Program-made: the position numbers and the translations under genes
Shown: one piece after another, positions 37,463 through 48,330 of the stretch
Numbering within the stretch: the first letter of the stretch is position 1
Layout of the letters: each line of letters starts with the position of its first letter
Source: Diphasiastrum complanatum
Lineage: Eukaryota > Streptophyta > Lycopodiopsida > Lycopodiales > Lycopodiaceae
DNA length: 64,000 nucleotides
Direction of reading: 5' to 3'
Assembly (NCBI GenBank): GCA_029204225.1
Contig: CM055108.1
Location: forward strand, 19,598,279-19,662,278
Notes under the pieces: model-generated
What the model was told of the DNA's origin: nothing
The model's input: only the letters and a program-made list of their open reading frames with translations
The model's database searches: none

Positions 37463-38977
37463 TGGCCTCTTCCTCATCATCCTCATGAGATTCAGGCTTG
37501 AGTTCATTTCTTAGTGAATTTGGGATTACTGAAAACCTAGACTATTTTCACAGTCTATTCAGGCCATATCTACATGTTTTCAGGACTGCACAACCAAATT
37601 CTGACGTATTTTATGACCATTATGTCAGATTCAGAAATATACTTAGTAAGCCTGTTTTCTCCATAGGTCCACTCCAATACATGCATTATACTGATCTAGT
37701 TCATTTTTTCCCAACTTTCAGACATAGACTAGATAGAATGTTCACCAAATTGTTTGATCTTTTCAAAAGCAGTTCAATGTGTCCGTATTGCAACAAGAAA
37801 TGTCGATTGGTTGAATTTCATAGTGGTTTCGTACTTTTCATGTTAGTTCAAATCCCAGATAATGATGAAGTTTCTGTTGTTGACCTTCCTTTTGCACCAT
37901 CCTCTGTTCAGTCAACTGTTAAGGATATCAGTCACTTCTTATCAACACTCTTGATAAGGAAAGTGACTTTATTGATGTAAATACTGATGTTCTCCGGGAT
38001 TCTTTTATTGGCCAAAATACATCTGATGATGAATCCAAATCTATGGAGGAGTCGAAATCTCTTTTCAATTTGCCTGTATATTATATTAATGACGATGTAT
38101 ATTTTACTATTGCTGATTTATGTAAATTTTTTTACTATTGTGAGGACGAGATTCTATGTTTATTATCCGACACAATTTCCGAATTCTCTGACTTTGTAGA
38201 TTTTGAAACAGATGACCTTGTTGCTGGTATTGATTTTGATGATGAGGAGGGACTTATGACCGGTGAAGAATGCCTGAATAAGACTTTATCAAATATAGCT
38301 GAGGATGGGCGAGGCAGACCATCCGATGAGGAATTCACGGCATTTCAATCACAGATGGGCTTCCCTCATCCATCATTAATGCATTTCACTAATAATTCCA
38401 CTTCAGTACGTGGTCATTATATTGATCATCTTGATCTGGTTGCTGCTGATGATAAAGAATGTGTAAGTGTTTAATCTTCCTTGCATTCGAATGTTTTCAA
38501 TCACTGAATGTGTTTTTGCTAACATATTTTCTATTGCAGGATGCTCTCATAATAGATGATTTTGCTGCGAGACGAGGTGGTTTCAGACAACACGCATCCT
38601 TGTTCCAGAGGGGCAGTGGACTGGGCTACTATCTTAGGCATTTCTTGAAAAATGAGATATTTATTGCTCATTCCAAGCTGAGCCCAGTCGGGGAGAGTCT
38701 TATAATGGCAGTTAAAGCTTTATCATTTTTCCTAAGAGGACATAAATTTGTTAAGACGAATAAGATCATTTTTCTCAAAAGATCTTATGTTTTGAACATT
38801 TTAGGCTTTACTGATGGGAATGTTCCTTTAAGGAGCTCCCATTATTCATTGTATTCCACTTATATTGAGCTTAGTGGAAATAAGGATAATGCACATCTAT
38901 TAGATGCATACGCTAGCAGAGAATTTCTTCATGACAACACTGCCATAGAATCTGATACAAGATCTGATGATGAATAG
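37463..38977 (+). pseudogene. TIR-element gene with a virion-core-like Gly/Arg segment
   Basis: ATG 37463 opens a Ser-rich start with an in-frame TGA at codon 9. The frame then runs to 37980 and contains a zinc-type CPYC-x3-C motif (near 37780) and aromatic-rich stretches. A +1 frameshift near 37940 leads into an acidic frame (38043 on; ESDFIDVNTD, SDFVDFETDD) that ends at the donor GTAAGT (exon end 38462). After a TTTTCTATTGCAG acceptor, exon 38540-38977 reads DDFAARRGGF, FQRGSGLGYYLRHFLKN and PVGESLIMAVKALSFFLRG. The pattern RGG-x-QRG-x-GLG, then a short amphipathic stretch and G-x-x-x, resembles small basic core proteins seen next to capsid genes in Polinton/adintovirus-like elements of animals. 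That likeness is from memory and may be superficial. No jelly-roll capsid or packaging ATPase was seen in this element. Confidence 0.6.
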
Positions 38978-39111
38978 TTGACACTTTGTATTTTGGTATA
39001 ATACAATCAATACATTTACGTTGGGTATTTCTCCTCTCTTGTTCAATGAATTTGCAAAGCAATTTTGAACATGTCATGATTTGATGACAATGATGATTTT
39101 CTACTCATCAA

Positions 39112-41763
39112 TCATCTAATTTTCTCTTCTTGTATGAACTTGCATGCTTTTCTAAACTTGTTGTATTGTGTGGACTTTGTTATATGTCGAATCTGAACTC
39201 TGCGGTAGAACCACTGAAACAATTGACAAATGTAGTTTTGTTTTTCATTGGTTCCTCCATGTTGTGTATTTCGATCAAATGCTGCTCGTGCTTGCCAGTG
39301 TGACTTCTCCATCCCTTGTGATGACCATACACTCAAGCTTCCATATGTATTTGCAAAAAATGCTGTATGATCTCTTAGTATGTGCTGCATATGTCAAAAT
39401 TATAATGTTAGTCTTATGTTTGGATCTAAATATATATGAAAATTTGAAAGCATTTTGAAAATTTTATACTAACCATGTAATGAGTGATGTGAAATTCTCC
39501 CCATGCTTTTGATACTGCATTAACAAACTCAACACAAGTCCTTTGGATAGCTTTCTTATCAATATCAGAGTATTTTTCTTTTCTTGAAATAGCAATCATA
39601 CTATCAAGCTTTTTCCATACATCAACTTTTAATACTCTGGTTTTGTCGTCTTTCTCGAAGTCCTGAGTGGCAACAATAATATCTGTCCAGACTGAGTGTT
39701 GAATATTAGAAGCCTTACCAGTATGATTTGATAGAAAACGACGTGCTTTTGCTCCTCCTATGCTTGGCTTAGTTGGCATGTTCCCATTCTTTCTTGAAAG
39801 CTTTTCATCTTTTTGAATTTTGACATGTCCTTTATGGAGTCCTGCTTTTGATAAAACATCTTCTAATCGAGAGATAGCTTCCTTTGCTAATGATGCTGGT
39901 TTAGTATTCCAAGCAAAAACTATATGAAGATAAATGATCTTTTCTATTAATCTAACTTCTGCATGAAGAGTGCAAACATGCACATTTTTTAAGGGGATAG
40001 GTAGCACAGGCTTCCAGTTTGGATCTGCATATTCTCTAGTAATTCTTGTACTCCTAGTTACATCTTTTGCCATTTTCATGTAGTACAAACAAGGGTGTTT
40101 TGATGTAGCACCGTGAGAGACATTATACATACATTTTAATGTTTTCAAATCACCTGCTAAGTGCCATTCAACATTGAAGTCTCCAACTCCTGGAACATTG
40201 AGAAGTCCTCCATCCATATGGTCCCTGATGATCCTAGGATAAGATGTCCTTGAGAATATCCATGATAATATATCATGATCCTCTTTCAGCACCTGTCCAA
40301 AGAATTAATCAGACTTAGTTTACAATGTATTAATACTATTCAATGAATGTAATGTAATAATGAGGCTAGTTACTTGAAACACTGCCAACCACCATACATC
40401 ATTTTCTGACTGGACACTGAATCTGAAATCTTCTTGGTTCTCTGTTTGTGATAGGGCACCATTCATGAGAGTTATACTAACCCTCTCCAGCTTCTGCCAT
40501 TTCACAATTTCTGACTCATCTATCTTAAGTACTATGATTATTTTGCCATTCACCTTTTCATAGGTTATATCATAGAATGTGACGATGTATCTCAGCAAGT
40601 AATTTAGATCAACAAATAAATTGTTTGATGAATTATAGAATATCGATCTTCCATCAGTTTCATACACCTCCTCAATATGAATTGGAGTTCCAATGATCTT
40701 ATGCATACCTATGTTTAATGTATCCCTCTCTTTCTTCAAGTGATATGTCCTAGGAATTGGGACTTTTCTAATTTGAACTTGCTTAAAAGCTTCTCTAATT
40801 AGTTTAAATATTGTTGCATATGCTTCCCTGCTAATACCTGCAAAATCACAAGCACCCTGAAGTATAGTCTTATCTAAATTTTTTTGAATGTCCACCATCA
40901 AAGACTCTGCTATTTTACACTTCACATTTGAAATCCTATTGTTCATCATGATACGCTCAGTGGATTTGCAAGTCAATATTGTGTCCAATGATATTCCTAG
41001 TGAAGCATTGTCTTTGATATTTCGAGGAGCTACTAATGCAGATCTGCAAAAAAAATAGATAGTTAACAAAATATCACCATAGCTGAAATTAAATCCAAAT
41101 GTCATTGAAAAACTTACAAAATTCAGAATATGCTTACTTGAATGCACGGATCCTTCTATTTTGATAACCTCCTTTTGAAAGCGTTTGAATATCCTTGCAA
41201 CTTTGTCGCTTTCGCTTCTTACTTTCAGCCTTCTTCTTTGCCAAATCCACATCCTTCAATAATTTTAAGTTTTTAATACGAATATACTGTAATATTGATT
41301 GCATTTGCTCTAGTTCTGATTTGATATTGATTGTTATCTTTTGTAATAATTCATTATTTTTTTTAAGTTGTTCATTTTCTTCTAATGTCTTTTGGAGATG
41401 ACAATCTCTATTCTGACAATAAGAGGATATCCGAACTAACTCACCTTCTAAAAAGTGAGCTTTATTCATATAAAGTTGTTTTCCATGGTTCTACAATCTT
41501 TCACAATATCCTAGTAATCCATTATGCTCATTGCATATCCATGTAACTAAATGAGTTATTGAAGAGAATGTGGGATGTGTCAAAGTGCTTGGATCTTGTG
41601 GATATAATGTTCCATCTATCCAAAAATCCAAGTTTTTTTTTCCTTCTACCCTGTAATGAGAACGATCCTCAGTAGATATTTGAATTCCTTTGCCTTCTCT
41701 TCTCTGCAAAGGTGCCAAATCAATAGGGATATCCACATGTAGATGATATAATGTCATCATCAA
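39112..41763 (-). pseudogene. TIR-element transposase-like gene, four exons
   Basis: Exons 41763-41138, 41043-40374, 40292-39474 and 39384-39112, with donors GTAAGC, GTAACT and GTTAGT and TGCAG or ACAG acceptors. Summed length is 2388 nt, exactly 796 codons including the stop, and all junctions keep frame; one in-frame TAG lies near 41490. Exon 1 ends with a coiled coil and a basic tract (KKKAESKKRKR). Exon 2 has IIIVLKIDESE, a candidate first Asp. Exon 3 has HLAGDLKTLKCMY followed by HPCLYY (second Asp plus Cys), CTLHAEVRLIEKIIYLH, and LEDVLSKAGLHKGHVKI. Across the last junction it reads YM|HILRDH, then YGSLSVWSSQGMEKSHW with a candidate Glu. The series D, GDxK-x-L, PCxxx, HAxxRxxEK, YxHILxxH, QGxEK is what I remember from a family of unnamed predicted proteins in cnidarians and glomeromycete fungi. 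A DDE-type RNase H-fold transposase is inferred, not proven. Confidence 0.72.
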
Positions 41764-42250
41764 AAAAATAATAGAGTAATCAGTTGCATCAAAGTACTAT
41801 GACCAGATTCTATGAAGCAAAACAAAATACTCATCCTTGATTATATTATATACTATGTACAATCAATCCAATCTCCATGCTTGTATGCTTGATTCAAATT
41901 TGGAAATGCTGCTCATTTTTTCATTCCAATAGGTAGTTGGCGCTCATATTTCCATTCTCGTGGAAGGAATGCATATGTAAACATTTTGCAATTTTTCCTG
42001 ATTCAAATTTGGGGATGGCGGTCATAGTCTAGATCCAGTGAAAATATTGCCCTTTTCGTAACCAATGGAGGGAATATTTTTGAATTTAGTCAAGTTATAC
42101 TGCGAATTGTTAACAATTCTTAACTGTGACTATAGACATTGTGGTTAGATCATTGGGAGTTGGGGAGGCCTTGGGAGTGGTGTGGGCAAGCAAATAAAGA
42201 ATATTGTTTTTTTTATTTTGATATTTTTCTATATCCTACGTGGCATTCCT

Positions 42251-42285
42251 TAAAGGGTCTTTTGATATTGAGAACTCCTCTAATG
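42251..42285 (-). repeat. Right terminal inverted repeat
   Basis: TAAAGGGTCTTTTGATATT to the end CCTCTAATG is the reverse complement of the left terminus with one A fewer. Copia coding sequence resumes at 42286 with MANDDLVSYEVLG. Confidence 0.93.
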
Positions 42286-44236
42286 ATGGCCAACGATGAT
42301 CTTGTCAGTTATGAAGTCCTTGGAAGACAGTACTATGATCTGCCAACTGTGATAGAGGGAGCAGAGGACGAACACTCAGACGAAGATGTTCGAGTCGCAC
42401 CTCATGCGAGCGATGAATAAAACGAAGAAAGATTCGCAAGCCAGCCTACTGCTACAGTACTTGTAAACCAAAATGGTTTCGGACCTAGCAGAGTTGATAA
42501 AAACAAGAGCATTACAGTTCCTGAAGGATCTCATAGAAGATCGACAAGAGAACGAAGAGCGCCAACAAGATTTGTGTCAGGTAGCTCAGCTTCTACATCA
42601 AAAGAGTTTTGTGGATTCAGTGGTGAACCACAAACATTCGAGAAAGTTATTAAATGTCCAGAGAAGGACAAATGGATCCAAGCCATGAATGAGAAGATGG
42701 AATCCATGAGGAAGAATCAGGTATGGATGTTGCAGCCATTACCAGATAAGCGAAAAACTGTAAAATGCAAGTGGGTATACAAGATGAAGTATGGACCGAA
42801 TGGAGATATTTCTAAGTATAAAGCAAGACTTGTAGCGAAGGGGTTTTCTCAGAGATATGGTATTGACTATGCTGAGACCTTCTATCATGTCGTGAAACAT
42901 TCATCTTTATGCTTATTATTTGCATATGCAGCTGCTTATGATCTCAGGATTCACATCGTGGACGAAAAGACATCGTTATTGCATGGTGAGCTAGACGAGG
43001 AAGTCTACATGGATCAACCTCCAGGCTACATTTCGAACTCAATTCCTACTTATGCATGCAGAATGCATAGGAGTATCTACGGTCTGAAGCAGTCAGCACG
43101 ACAATGGTATAAGAAGAAAGATCAAGCCCTGAAATCCTTAGGATTCAAGCCATGGCTGATTCCAATGTTTATATAAGAATTACAGATGGGAAGATCATCA
43201 TTGTAGTTGTGTATGTGGATGACACTTTGATATTCTACAAAAGTGAAGAGCTTATTGTTGAGGTGAAGTATGGCATCTCAAAATATTTCAAGATTGCAGA
43301 CCTGGGAGAAGCCAGATGTTATCTTGGCTTACAGATTGACAGGGACTATGAGGGAGGTAAATTGTACCTTCATCAATCTAGATATACCCAGAAAATCCTA
43401 GAAGATTTCGAGATGCTGAGTTGCAAAGGAGCAAATACTCTCATGCTTGCAGGAACAGTCCTAACTAATGAAGACTGTTCGAAGACTGAAGAAGAAAGAG
43501 AGTTGATACAGCCTATTTGAAGACTGAAGAAGAAAGAGAGTTGATGCAGCTTACACCATACAAGAAACTGGTCGGATCACTGATGTACCTTGTAGATAAC
43601 ACACGTCTTGACATCGCTTATGCCATGTTCAAGATGAGCCAATTCTGTACAAATCCAGGCTCAACTCATTGGAAGATTGCGAAATAAATTTTGCAATACC
43701 TTCAATTAACGAAGGATTTTGATTTGTGTTATTCTCATGATGCAGGGTTCCAGATGCTTTCCTACAGTGATGCTAGTTGGGCATCTCTCAAGGATGACTG
43801 CAAAAGTGTCTCAAGAGAATGCACCATCGCGTCAAGAGCAACAATTCTCTAGGTCAATAAGAAGCAGACCATTGTGGCTCAGTCATCCTGTGAAGCAAAG
43901 TACATTGCAACAGCAAAGATGGCTAATGAAATCATTTGGCTCAAACAGTTCCTTAACAAACTAGGTGAAACAAGGAATGAGCCTCTGATTTTGTAGATGG
44001 ACAATACATCTGCAATACATCTGACAAAGGATCATGTGTTTCACTCAAGGATGAAACACATCGCAATCAAGTATCACTTGATAAGGGATCTGATCAGGAA
44101 GAAGATGCTGCGAACTACTTTCATTGGAACAAAGGATTTGGTGACTGACTTTTTACAAAGGCCTTAGACAAAGGTCTGTTCGAGAAACAACGAAGCATTC
44201 TTGGAGTCATCAAGCTACCACGCTTTGAGAGGGAGT
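42286..44236 (+). pseudogene. Copia RT and RNase H, right half
   Basis: A linker with a stop near 42420 is followed by RT (42574-43176: KWIQAMNEKMESM, KCKWVYKMKYGPNGD, RLVAKGFSQRYGIDYAETF; the usual FSPV reads FYHV). One frameshift leads to 43152-43520 with the catalytic YVDDT near 43216. A ~30 bp segment (GAAGACTGAAGAAGAAAGAG...) is duplicated in tandem at about 43483-43545, introducing a stop. RNase H follows at 43560-44160 (YSDASWASLKDD, CEAKYIATAKMANEIIWLK, MDNTSAI). A polypurine GAGAGGGAG precedes the LTR. Catalytic residues remain, but stops and frame changes make it non-functional. Confidence 0.9.
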
Positions 44237-44998
44237 TGAAGAAACAAAACGTTTCTATTACCAAAGCTTTGCTAGCCTTTAGCCCTCAGTCTGACAAAAA
44301 GACATGAAGCGAAAAGGTTCGCGAACATCACAAAAAGACACGAAGCGAAAATGTTTGCAAACACCTTGACGAAAAGACACGAACGCGAAAAGTTCACGAA
44401 AGAAATTTTTTTGTGATACAGCAAGAGAAAGTCAGACGACACGAAAGTCAAACGGCTCGAAGCGACACGAAAATCTTCTCGACACCTTTTTTACCATCAC
44501 GCTCCAAAGGATCAGGAAGATCATGCAAGTACCATGAAGTACAAAATCCTGATCTGATATGATGACGTCAGCGAAAGAGCGTTAGGACGTTCCTAACCCA
44601 CCTCTCTTGTAATCCATGATTAGTTATAGATTGTTTAGTTTATCTAATCTGAGTGTATAAGATACATATAGTAGCAAAAAAAAATATACAGATTATAAAA
44701 TAGAATTCCACCTGTGAGCGAGACAAGTTTTTGTAAGCATGATCCACAGAGATCCAAGAAGTCCACTAGTAAGCGAGACATTACTCGTGGGAGAACACCG
44801 CTTCTCTCATGCCAACGCGTTGTGTGGGTCTGTCATACAACATTCGAAATCAAGAGGATCAATAGATGATACTGTAGCTATTACACGCATATCTCTCTTA
44901 ATTTTGTTTGATCTTGAATGAATTACTGTTTGTCATCGCTTGTGTATCTCATTCACTTATTTTATCAATTTCGCACATTGGTTCAGTTTTGTTGAATG
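44237..44998 (+). repeat. Copia 3' LTR, truncated
   Basis: Matches 30468 onward from TGAAGAAACAAAACG to GTTCAGTTTTGTTGAATG, then diverges abruptly at 44998 where a minus-strand gypsy RT starts. About 290 bp of the LTR end is missing. Confidence 0.88.
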
Positions 44999-46160
44999 CT
45001 CCTAAGAACTCCCTAATCTTGCGTAGATTGGTTGGTTCATTTAATTCTAAAATCATTTTGTCTTTTCCGATATCAGCTTGAATGCCATCTTTCAAAATTT
45101 TATGGCCTAAGAAAATGCCTTCCCTCATGCCAAAATAGCATTTGGACAGATGCAATTTAGGAGATGTCTCTTGACATTGTCTTATAGTATATTCTAATGC
45201 ATCTAAATGGTCTCTAGTGGATGAGTAAACACAAAGGTCATCCATAAAGATTTCTAAGAAATTTCTTCAATTTTTTTTGAAAGTGTTGGTCATCATGCGC
45301 TGAAATGTAACAAGCGCATTATACAGACTGAAGGGCATACGCGTATAAGTGTACGTCCCCCAATTAGTGGTAAATATTGTTTTTGATATTTTTTAAGAAG
45401 TACTATGTACCCATTCCTTCAGTTAGGCTTGCTCTGGTTCCACCCAGAACTTCCCTTGACTCAATTTTTGGAAACTCATTTTCTTCTTCCTCGTCTATTT
45501 CATAACATTCTATGAAATTGATCCAAGATTCTGTAGGTCCTGCTATCTCCTCACCCCATTTCATAAGGTGACCCCCTAATGGACTGGCTGTGAGTATGCC
45601 TAGAAAAAAATTTGTTTGGTGGACCAGTTTATAATAGCATCTGCCTGATATAACCATGGTCTTCCGAATAATATTGAGTATGGTGGCGTATCTAATGGGT
45701 TTATGACAAAGAAATTCATGACAAACATCTCTGTCTCTATAATTACATTAACACCCCTCAACTCTCCTACTGGCGTGCATCTAGATGCATCGACTAAATG
45801 AATTTCATGGTGAGTAGTAGGCTGGATCTGGTTTTCTAATCCTAACTCCTTAATCATTGTTTCGGTCATTAAGTTAATGCTAGATCCTGAGTCTACTAGT
45901 ATTCTATTAATAGTATGGCCTCCTATAATGGCACTTATCTCTGGGACTCCACAATCTCCTCTATCTACATATTCTACTCTATTGCTATATGCAAGTATGG
46001 ACAATGTAACAAACCTCTCCCCTTCCTCGGTCCTTATGGAATGAACTCCTTCATCATCTGAAGTATAACTCAAAGAAGATGTAGGCGTCTCACCTTCACA
46101 TTTGTCCTTCTCATAGGATACAGTAATATGCTTATGGCTCTTTCCTTCTAATGTCGCCAT
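44999..46160 (-). pseudogene. Gypsy protease and RT fragment
   Basis: On the minus strand the protease comes first (46160-45600: ILVDSGSSINLM active site, then ILFGRPWLYQADAIINW), followed by a short linker. An RT piece follows (about 45360-44999: YTRMPFSLYNALVTFQRMM, FMDDLCVYSS with the catalytic MDD, and FLGHKILKDGI). The N-terminal half of RT and everything after its thumb region are missing. Frames shift between pieces. The left end abuts the truncated copia LTR and the right end a minus-strand copia gag, suggesting a rearranged junction rather than a simple insertion. Confidence 0.85.
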
Positions 46161-46199
46161 TTGGTCTCGAAAGGTAATCTCCTTCTTCCTCGAGTGGGT

Positions 46200-47390
46200 A
46201 ATAACATCGACTTGATATGGCCATGGCCTCCCTCACTACTCACATTCTTTGTGAGATTAGGAACATAAAGTACATTGGAAAGTGTAAAATTCATTGAAGA
46301 TGCAAGATTCAAAGATATACATCCAACTCCTTCAATAGAACATGTATCACCAATAGTAGTGTATATTGATTCCCGATTCTTCAAAAGGTTCAATGAAAAC
46401 AAAAGAACTCTTGGTGCTACTCATGTGTGATGATGCACCACTATCAATATACCAAGATACATCTTTAAAAGGAGTAGGGGAGAAATTAGACATCATAAGA
46501 GATGCTTCTCCTTCACTTGCATGTGAGTCTTCTATGGGAAAATTGGCTTGATCTTCTTGAGTCTTCTTCTTGAAGATATAAGAATGAGTTGAATCATCTG
46601 CTACTCCTCCATAGTCTTTGTCCTTTGCTTTGTCCTTGGAAAAGGCTTGAGAAAATTTGTTCTTGCTCCTCCCTCTTGACTTGTCCTTGGCAAAGTGAGC
46701 TTTGCCATAACCACCATCCTTCCTTGAAAGTGAGTTGATCTTCAACAGCTTGTTCTTTTGTCTGCAGAACATCATGAAGAGCCTCCAAAGTTGGTAGCTC
46801 CTCCATGATAGCATAAGTTTGCACAAGATTTTTGTACACTTTTCTAAGTCCATTAAGGATTACTTGAACAAGATCACTGTTCTCTAGAGTATCTCCTATG
46901 CATGTTATCTCTCTTTGAAGATCTTTAACTTTCATTACAAAACTTGAAGCACTTCCATCAACTCTTTGAAAACTAGAAAAGATCTTATTTTTTAGAGTAA
47001 GAAGTCTTGATGTGATCTTTGGTTCAAGAATGTTCTTAAGGGTTTCCCAAGCCTGCTTGGCCGAGTTACAAAAACTTATTTCTCTCAACATCTCATCAGA
47101 GATGTTTATCTTAATAATATGAAGAGCAATTCTTGCTCTTTCGTTGAACCTTTGAGCCTCATCATAAGCTTTAGGTTCAACTTCAATTCCTAATACTATG
47201 TCCATTACACCATAAAGAACCAGCAAAAATTCTGTTCTCTCCTTCCAAACTGAATAGTTGGAGGTATTTAGTCTCTCACTAGCTTCTAAAAAAAAATCTC
47301 CTATAGATGCCATAAATGTGAAGACTCCTTGTAAATTGGACAACAAATGGAATTGGTCGGCCTTTTGTTTTTTTTCCAACATGGTATCAA
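46200..47390 (-). pseudogene. Copia gag-protease fragment
   Basis: Minus strand: the gag begins with LNTSNYSVWKERTEFLLVLYGVMDIV (near 47290), continues through the UBN2 domain (SCNSAKQAWETLKNIL-like, LTLKNKIFSSF, LVQVILNGLRKVYKNLV) to 46780, then a basic tract. The zinc knuckle region is deleted. The protease start WYIDSGASSHMSSTKS lies near 46440-46400, and the lead-in NVLYVPNLTKNV near 46260. It is closely similar in plan to the 345-2264 copia. A tRNA-Met-like TGGTATCAAAGCC at 47382 lies on the opposite strand and probably belongs to another copy. Confidence 0.85.
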
Positions 47391-47615
47391 AGCCTTTATC
47401 AGATATCTAACATGATATAAGAGCCACTATTTTGGTATCCGAGTAATCTATTTAGAGCATTTATTTTGATTCCAATCAGAGCATTGCATAGTAATAGTGT
47501 TCTAATATTATCATACATCATCTTTTAATCTTAGGTCGATGGCAAATCAAACTATCAACAGTCTAACTTCCATGTAGAGGTACATTTACAATATGCTAAT
47601 AAGATATAATCTAAT

Positions 47616-48330
47616 GTGTTGCAAGTCAGCTCACTCACCAATGGACCCAAGACTCAAATTGTCGAAGGACCAATTTCCTCAGACAAAAGAAAAGAAGTAG
47701 ATGCACATCATTTGATAATAGGTTTTCTCATGTATGCAATGATTTACACAAGACCATACATAGCTTTTCCAGTTAGTTCCTTAAGCCAATACATGGCTAA
47801 TCTAGGTATTACACATTCGAAATCTCTTATCAGAGTTATGATATATATATATATGACCTACTATGGATTAATGCATCTATTATGGAGGAGTTGACAACGA
47901 CAAACTCAACATTCTAAGTATTTTTTCAAATGCAAATTGGACGGGAGATGCAGACACTCGTAGATTTACATCGGGATTTACATTCTTCCTCAATAATCCA
48001 ATCTCATGAAAAAATCGCAAGCAAACTTCAATAGCTCTATCATCTACAAAATCAAAATATGTCATTGCCTCTCAAGCAACAAAGGAAGCAGTGTGGTTGA
48101 GAAATTCACTATCACACGTTTGTTTGACCAATACAATTTAGCAATTATATTTTGTGAAAATCAAAGTGCTATTGCTTTGATGGTCAGACCTAGACTTCAT
48201 TCAAGGAGTACACACATTACCAACAAATATATTTAGGAAGGTGTTGAGCTTTGATGCACATAACAGATTTTGTGAGAAACTAAGTTTGAATATTAAGGCA
48301 TTCATGGAATCAGATTCAGGAGGAGTTTTG
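47616..48330 (+). pseudogene. Copia RT-end and RNase H fragment
   Basis: Plus strand: the segment after RT (HHLIIGFLMYAMIYTRPYIAF), then RNase H in shifting frames (WTGDADTRRFTSGFTFFLNN, ALSSTKSKYVIASQATKEAVWL, CENQSAI), ending in a tail related to AHNRFCEKLSLN. A polypurine CAGGAGGAG at 48319-48327 may mark the LTR start, but no second LTR is present. The sequence resembles the RNase H of the 9943-14781 copia. A short (TA)n lies near 47840. Confidence 0.75.

Larger units (their letters stand above)
32872..42285. mobile_element. 9.4 kb TIR DNA element with four spliced genes
   Basis: Terminal inverted repeats at 32872-32907 and 42251-42285 are identical except for one A in a run. The host copia sequence is interrupted precisely at both outer edges. 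Inside are four multi-exon genes: A (33338-34717 +), an H3-Ulp1 fusion (36636-34913 -), a gene with a Gly/Arg-rich end (37463-38977 +) and a transposase-like gene (41763-39112 -). The middle is a divergent regulatory region. No retroelement domain occurs inside. Flanks show no obvious target-site duplication longer than a possible TA or AT. The superfamily could not be named from the termini. Each gene carries stops or a frameshift, so the copy is probably dead, but decay is slight. Confidence 0.9.
30468..44998 (+). mobile_element. Copia retrotransposon split by a 9.4 kb DNA element
   Basis: 5' LTR 30468-31522, primer site 31524-31535, gag-integrase 31636-32871, then the inserted TIR element (32872-42285), then RT-RNase H 42286-44236, a polypurine tract and a 3'-truncated LTR 44237-44998. 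Removing the insert leaves a copia of about 5.1 kb in normal order. It is cut on the right by a minus-strand gypsy fragment. Confidence 0.88.

Noticed and set aside
32872-42285. Interpretation as a Polinton/Maverick or a Helitron
   Set aside because: No PolB, retroviral-type integrase, packaging ATPase or jelly-roll capsid was seen and there is no 6 bp duplication, which argues against Polinton; inverted termini and absence of Rep/helicase argue against Helitron.
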